The notes beneath the pieces were generated by a model. That model was not told the origin of the DNA, ran no database searches, and saw nothing but the letters and a program-made list of their open reading frames with translations. Both the position numbers and the translations under genes were made by a program. A DNA stretch of 64,000 nucleotides from Chamaelirium japonicum (taxonomy: Eukaryota > Streptophyta > Magnoliopsida > Liliales > Melanthiaceae): NCBI GenBank assembly GCA_947650365.1, contig OX393557.1:53854972-53918971 (forward strand), in the 5' to 3' direction. Of this stretch, positions 62,001 through 64,000 are shown piece by piece. Within the stretch, counting starts at the first letter, position 1, and each line of letters opens with the position of its first letter.

Positions 62001-62311
62001 CACGCACTTCGTGTGAGGTCGTTTGGTTGCGTCGCCTACTCGAGGATATGGGTGTTCATCTGACCTCGTCGACTCCCCTCCACTGTGACAACCGGAGTGC
62101 TATTCAAATAGCTAGCAATCCAGTATTTCACGAGCGCACAAAGCACATTGAGCTGGATTGTCATTATGTTCGACATCGCTATAAGGATGGCACGATCTCA
62201 CTTCCACATGTGTCTTCTACAGAGCAGCTTGCAGATTTCTTTACGAAGACACATACTATTCAGCGTTTTCGTTATCTTCTTGGCAAACTCTTGGTGTATG
62301 ATCCACCTTGA
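59027..62311 (+). CDS. Copia-3 pol: protease-integrase-RT-RNase H
   Basis: An intact frame of 1094 codons from the first ATG at 59027. Order: protease (FDSGATHHLT, about residue 30), GAG-pre (DLWHRRLGHPSAMRL, about 160), integrase (HSDIWGP, RSDGAREYLS, PAQNGVAERKHRHILETA), C-terminal GKRIKVF-type region, a Pro/Ser-rich linker, RT (CRWVYRIKTRSDGSIERYK, FQMDVKNAFLHGDL, LLYVDDMIITGDD), RNase H (DADWAGDPTDRRSTTGFC, STEAEYRAMA, CDNRSAIQIASNPVFHER, ADFFTK). The frame is open upstream to 58967 through the repeat but has no ATG there. Gag is absent, so it would need particle protein in trans. The end motif reads ADFFTKTH rather than the commoner ADxFTKAL. All catalytic motifs appear intact. Confidence 0.95.
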   Translation: MAIKATFDGSYANSSSHGQCHLSLSSGSWIFDSGATHHLTSDATVLTGCTGVAPQLQLRTADGSPLNITCSGSISTSSDPSGCLSLPDVLHAPRVSINLISVSRLADLGFTVTFSASSCVVEDPRTGRQIGTGRRHGGLYSLEQLHVLLPSAASCVALSTTDLWHRRLGHPSAMRLRSMFQSGHLGNISFTPLSPCTSCQLSKHSALPFSSSESVSTSPFDLMHSDIWGPSPISSMSGFHYYVSFIDNYSRFTWVTLLRRRSDVCQVYRDFTSMVHTQFGKRIKVFRSDGAREYLSSEFCDILFSHGTLPQQSCPYTPAQNGVAERKHRHILETARSLLFSASVPRHFWAEAVLTSVHLINRTPSPLLSGQSPFQRLYSTVPNYRVLRTFGCTSFVLLPPGERIKLSPRSAKCVFLGYSSEHKGWRCYDPSVRRIRISRHVTFFEDTPFFSGSSSSSDLSFLQNPSSSSGLLPTPITPDAPTVPVTVPEPIRLPVIYTYARRQPEPAPPILPASPVPPASPATISAADTSGLSPLLPLSSAGDVGSSAPSTCYPERERHPPDRYGFSQIASYSPHFQSFLATIHSLQEPQTYREAVQIPHWQQAMAEELQALQQTGTWELVSLPPGKDPVSCRWVYRIKTRSDGSIERYKARLVARGFTQEHGIDYEETFAPVAKMTSVWTLLAVASARRWPLFQMDVKNAFLHGDLSEEVYMSPPPGLLTPSQHFCRLRRAIYGLKQAPRAWFERFRSSVLAAGFTESMNDYAMFTHTSTHGHAILLLYVDDMIITGDDTATIDSLKRHLQQQFEMKDLGPLRYFLGLEVASSPRGYLVSQQKFTFDILSRAAIPDSRTVDTPMELNVKLRPTDGKPLSDPTHYRQLVGALVYLTITRPDIAHAVRVLSQFVSAPRSAHYTALLRILRYLRGTVTRSLLFSSSSSLELRAFSDADWAGDPTDRRSTTGFCIFLGDLLISWKSKKQEIVSLSSTEAEYRAMARTSCEVVWLRRLLEDMGVHLTSSTPLHCDNRSAIQIASNPVFHERTKHIELDCHYVRHRYKDGTISLPHVSSTEQLADFFTKTHTIQRFRYLLGKLLVYDPP

Positions 62312-62324
62312 GTTTGAGGGGGGG

Positions 62325-62504
62325 TGTTAGAGTGTGTAGATTCATTCTTAATCCTTGTATAGGCTCTTTTAGTCCCTTTTGGGTATGCTCACCCTTTGGT
62401 GACCCCATCCTTTGTATAGTGATATATATGGCATTTGCCCCATTGAGTAAAGTGAGCTTTTACTCCCAAATCTCAGTTTTCTATTTTCTTCTTTGGGTCT
62501 AACA
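62325..62504 (+). repeat. 3' LTR of Copia-3
   Basis: 180 bp, reads the same as the 5' LTR, immediately after the purine tract and 13 bp after the pol stop. Confidence 0.97.
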
Positions 62505-62663
62505 ATAATCAACATGCTACTAGATTACTAAAATCATGTATATACACATTTATACTATATATAAAAATATTTAATAATTACTCGTCGTCTAGGCGCCGCT
62601 TTGCCTAGACAGGTCAAAACGCCTAGGCGCTGCCTAGCCGCCTTAGCTACACTGGGTGGAGCA

Positions 62664-63400
62664 ATGGTCGGAGATAGTTTGAGAATTGAGAGATTCAATG
62701 GTACGAACGTCAGATTTTGTTAGATGCAGATAGAGGACATCCTATGTTAGAAAGATCTCTATTTGCCATCAGGACGGAAAGGCTAACAAGCTGAAAAGGA
62801 TGTCCGAGAAGGTTTGGGTGGTTCTTGACAGCACTGGGATTGACTTATCTAGAAGATGGTCTTTTTTGTCTTTAAGGAGAAGATCACTGTGGGCTTAAAG
62901 CTCGAGCATCTAAGTGCAGATGAAAAGGTGGAGTTAGTTCCAGAAAGGGCTCAGGTCTATCAACAACAATGGAGATGCTGAGGTCGAAGGATACGCTAAT
63001 CTGGTTGATAATAAGATGGTCTTGATGGCCACTGATCAAGCCAAAGATTAGGTACTGGATAGTGAAGTCACGTGTGTTCACACAGGGCATGGTTCTGCAG
63101 CCATATAGGGTGTGAGGATGGCAAATGGCGAACGACGATTGCTCCAAGATGCATGAGAGTCAGAAACATTCGCTTGAGGATGTCTAATGGTTCCGATCAA
63201 ACCCTCATAGACATTTGTCATGTTCCGAGTTTGAGGGGTAATATAAATATTTTCTTTTAGATTAGATTCTCTCGGGTAAGGGATCATCAGTTTAGGTGGA
63301 GCCCTGAAAGTCACAGATGACACTTCGTCAGTTTGGGAGGGAGTCTTCAGTAGAGACTGGTATAAAGTCGTAGCGAGGTAGTTTCAAGGGCGATGGGTTC
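62664..63400 (+). pseudogene. Copia-4 gag-protease remnant, continuing the old element
   Basis: Just after the hAT target duplication a copia gag start is readable: MVGDSLRIERFNGTNVRFC (62664), then MQIEDILC and KDLYLPSG with TAG codons between. Further on KITVGLKLEHLSADEKV (62882) belongs to gag. 63060-63250 reads like the segment after the protease active site (MRVRNIRLRMSNGSDQ, TLIDICHVPSL). Stops and frameshifts occur throughout. Together with the LTR end and primer site at 56443-56782 this is one element, split about 10 bases before its gag ATG by the hAT-like insertion. Confidence 0.75.
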
Positions 63401-63454
63401 AGTAAAAAACAATTTCGCAGGTGGAGCAAGTCTGTGTGCGTGGAAGACCAAGAA

Positions 63455-63625
63455 GAAGCTAGGAAGCATGGACACTTCCCCAGGCCTCCCGTACCCGTGT
63501 CGGACACGTGTCGAACACCGACACTCGTCGGACACTCGCCGGACGCACCGGACACGCATGTGCCATGTCCTACATGCTTTTGGGAGCCGGACACGGTCGG
63601 ACACTCCTCGGACACTCGGGACACT
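63455..63625 (+). repeat. CGGACAC-rich short repeats
   Basis: ggacac/cggacac/gtgtcgg words recur about a dozen times with short spacing, interrupting the old copia remnant. No protein is supported despite several open frames. The origin is unknown. Confidence 0.6.
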
Positions 63626-63672
63626 GCGGGTTGACGGACTGTTCGATATAGGGTCGGGTTACAAGCTGTGGT

Positions 63673-63975
63673 GATTCAGTTTGGGCTTCAACCTATTTGA
63701 TCCTCTAAGATTATAACCTCAGAGAATTAGATAGGTTGAAGCCAAAACTAAATCGCAGCCGTTCTTTTGCATGCCATTTGGGCCTGAGTGTGATTCACTT
63801 GTCAGGATGGTTATGATGGACGGTTACGATTCAGGTTTGGCTTTAACTTATCTTATCCTCTGAGGTTTCAGATAAGTTGAAGTCAAAACTGAAACACAAC
63901 CGTTATTTTCCATACCATTTAGAGTTGTCTGCTATTCACCGATTAAGCTGGATGTAACTAACGATAGCGATTCAG
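63673..63975 (+). repeat. Tandem stem-loop repeats of about 150 bp
   Basis: Two units start gattcag at 63673 and 63828, with a third beginning at 63969. Each opens with an inverted repeat: ggcttcaacctat...ataggttgaagcc in the first, cttaacttatcttat...ataagttgaagtc in the second. Then comes accgtt-ttgcatgccattt, gagtgtgattcac and ggttatgatggacggtta. The second half resembles the block at each array-unit junction (3905-3985, 8215-8297, 21425-21509; reversed near 39525-39600). The array may continue past the window. Confidence 0.75.
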
Positions 63976-64000
63976 TATGCATTAAATTTTCATTTTAGTT

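Larger units (their letters stand above)
57782..62504 (+). mobile_element. Young copia element with identical LTRs (Copia-3)
   Basis: The two 180-bp LTRs (57782-57961 and 62325-62504, TGTTAGAG...CTAACA) read identically. A perfect 5-bp target duplication ATAAT is at 57777-57781 and 62505-62509. The primer-binding site TGGTATCAGAGC is at 57962-57973, and a purine tract gagtttgagggggg precedes the 3' LTR. The body encodes protease, integrase, RT and RNase H in one open frame but no recognisable gag. It is inserted in the hAT-like element. Identical LTRs imply a very recent insertion. Confidence 0.97.
56853..62654 (+). mobile_element. hAT-like non-autonomous element (hosts the young copia)
   Basis: It is flanked by a perfect 8-bp target duplication GGTGGAGC (56845-56852 and 62655-62662). 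The ends are CTCTACAGTCAAAGCG and, reversed, CAGTGTAGCTAAGGCG, followed on both sides by gcctaggcgcc-rich sequence. Without the nested copia it is about 1.07 kb and encodes no transposase. hAT is favoured by the CAGTG end and 8-bp duplication. A Mutator-type element cannot be excluded, since the duplication can be stretched to 10 bp. Confidence 0.75.

Noticed and set aside
63328..63674. Frames of 85-98 codons at the CGGACAC repeats, resembling small secreted proteins
   Set aside because: All three frames are open because of the short repeats; none has a signal peptide or family match.
1..64000. CRISPR arrays, prokaryotic operons or viral genomes
   Set aside because: No regularly spaced repeats with unique spacers, no ribosome-binding-site-led gene strings and no viral replication or capsid genes; the content is plant genes and plant transposable elements.

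Overview
The window is nuclear DNA of a flowering plant. The host genes carry GT-AG introns, plant-type families are recognisable (a MYB-CC/PHR1-like factor, a GRWD1-type WD40 protein, a plant PSMD10/gankyrin homologue), and most of the rest is Ty1/copia, LINE, SINE, hAT, Mutator-like MITE and TRIM sequence. The species cannot be fixed from the sequence. There is one 500-base assembly gap (45038-45537). No tRNA, rRNA or CRISPR array was seen.

Layout. (1) 1-24636 is a tandem array of about four units read on the minus strand. Each complete unit is a chimera: the 5' flank, first exon and part of intron 1 of a GRWD1-like gene are joined to the 3' half (coiled-coil and C-terminal exons) of a MYB-CC gene. 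Units B and D carry further internal duplications, unit A carries a SINE, and unit C is split by a 9.7 kb copia element (9629-19312). (2) 24637-26227 is a minus-strand GRWD1 fragment (exons 3-4 plus intron). (3) 26664-37750 is the fuller MYB-CC gene on the plus strand. It is a pseudogene, with a second copia element inside its first coding exon, two nonsense codons and a C-terminal frameshift. Its third intron holds a SINE and a hAT MITE. (4) 38907-39475 is another hAT MITE, followed by GRWD1 exons 1-2 (39758-39979, plus strand). Regions 2-4 and the array together form a large rearranged inverted duplication of a PHL-GRWD1 gene pair. (5) 40960-41922 is a 5'-truncated L1-type LINE with a clean target-site duplication. 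(6) 41937-47450 is gene-poor: decayed LINE and LTR remnants, the gap, a CT microsatellite and a probable MITE. (7) 47588-55938 (minus strand) is the only host gene that looks largely intact, a five-exon PSMD10/gankyrin-like ankyrin gene. It has a GC-AG first intron, a 6.5 kb second intron full of transposon debris, a Mutator-like MITE in intron 4, and a one-base frameshift near the C terminus. (8) 56.4-63.4 kb is a three-level nest: an old copia element is split by a hAT-like element (56853-62654), which is split by a young copia element with identical LTRs and a 1094-codon open pol ORF but no visible gag. (9) The right end holds short tandem stem-loop repeats related to the sequence at the array-unit junctions.

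How it fits together. The only plausible working host product is the PSMD10-like proteasome assembly/regulatory factor. The MYB-CC and GRWD1 sequences are decayed or chimeric. Shared junctions, filled versus empty insertion sites and TSDs give a relative order of events: PHL-GRWD1 fusion, then tandem amplification, then SINE and copia insertion into single units.
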